Positions 63,887 through 64,000 of a stretch of DNA of 64,000 bases are shown in pieces (positions within the stretch are counted from its first letter, which is position 1; each line of letters begins with the position of its first letter). The stretch lies in contig NZ_JALHLG010000001.1 in the NCBI RefSeq assembly GCF_022832375.1, forward strand, positions 1-64,000, in the 5' to 3' direction. A program made the translations under genes and the position numbers. The notes below the pieces were generated by a model. The model saw only the letters and a program-made list of their open reading frames with translations, was not told where the DNA came from and did not search any database. Source of the stretch: Novosphingobium beihaiense. GTDB taxonomy: Bacteria > Pseudomonadota > Alphaproteobacteria > Sphingomonadales > Sphingomonadaceae.

Positions 63887-64000
63887 AATCTTATAACTCC
63901 AGTATTTTATGCCCGGCCCTCACCGGGGAAGGCCCGCTGCGCCCCGCGCCCTTGCTGCCAGATGAACGATTTTTTTCTCCAGAAGCCAAAGTGTAAGAAA

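Overview
The window is about 64 kb of chromosome from an alphaproteobacterium, very probably a sphingomonad (Novosphingobium/Sphingobium-like). Supporting this are the dense G+C-rich coding, the dxr-cdsA-uppS-frr-pyrH / tsf-rpsB and ffh-rpsP-rimM-trmD-rplS blocks, paired b and b' F0 subunits, pssA-psd, and intergenic repeats and protein sequences I associate with this order. The assignment is from memory of families, not from a search.

Layout. 1-1465: end of a cytochrome c maturation operon (ccmC-D-E-F, minus), then tRNA-His. 1860-4022: 2OG-Fe(II) oxygenase, periplasmic Cu/Zn SOD, a PilZ protein, L31. 4179-13468: one long minus-strand envelope/translation operon, pyrH-frr-uppS-cdsA-dxr-rseP-bamA-ompH-fabZ. 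It is separated from its usual partners rpsB-tsf (14760-16571) by a divergent HxlR regulator/oxidoreductase pair. 16814-19822: nucleotidyltransferase-like protein, VOC protein, a small membrane protein behind two LexA boxes, and pssA-psd.

19907-31298: an integrated element of about 11.4 kb at the 3' end of tRNA-Tyr. It has a P4-type integrase, AlpA-like regulators, a primase-helicase, an XRE regulator and, at the distal end, an A+T-richer four-gene operon (25125 down to 20934). That operon encodes a nuclease-DUF429-nucleotide kinase fusion, a PurZ-like adenylosuccinate synthetase relative with Ser in place of the catalytic Asp, a membrane-anchored dCTP-deaminase-fold protein whose catalytic Glu position is Pro, and a two-helix membrane protein. 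The genes overlap or nearly touch and all point to nucleotide chemistry coupled to the membrane. I regard this as the candidate undescribed system, most likely anti-phage cargo of a satellite-like element.

31293-44239: tRNA-Tyr, rlmB, a lipoprotein, HU, the rplS-trmD-rimM-rpsP-ffh operon (minus), tRNA-Ala, a zinc-ribbon protein, then aroA-deaminase-cmk, a MarR-GNAT fusion and rpsA (plus). 44366-49692: gloB, a GT39-like membrane protein, a FlbD-like small protein and the F0 operon atpI-B-E-F'-F. 49988-53909: ydbH-ynbE-ydbL outer-membrane lipid-homeostasis operon. 53954-63886: radC, NRDE protein, SLC13-type transporter, alpha/beta hydrolase, purB, LapA-domain protein, pyrF, SIMPL protein, lipoprotein, trpF and a small outer-membrane protein; the window ends in the promoter region of that last gene.

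Outside the element the content is ordinary core genome. The main non-core signals there are the LexA-box promoter at 17884-17938, composition differences inside bamA, and several inverted/direct repeats between genes.
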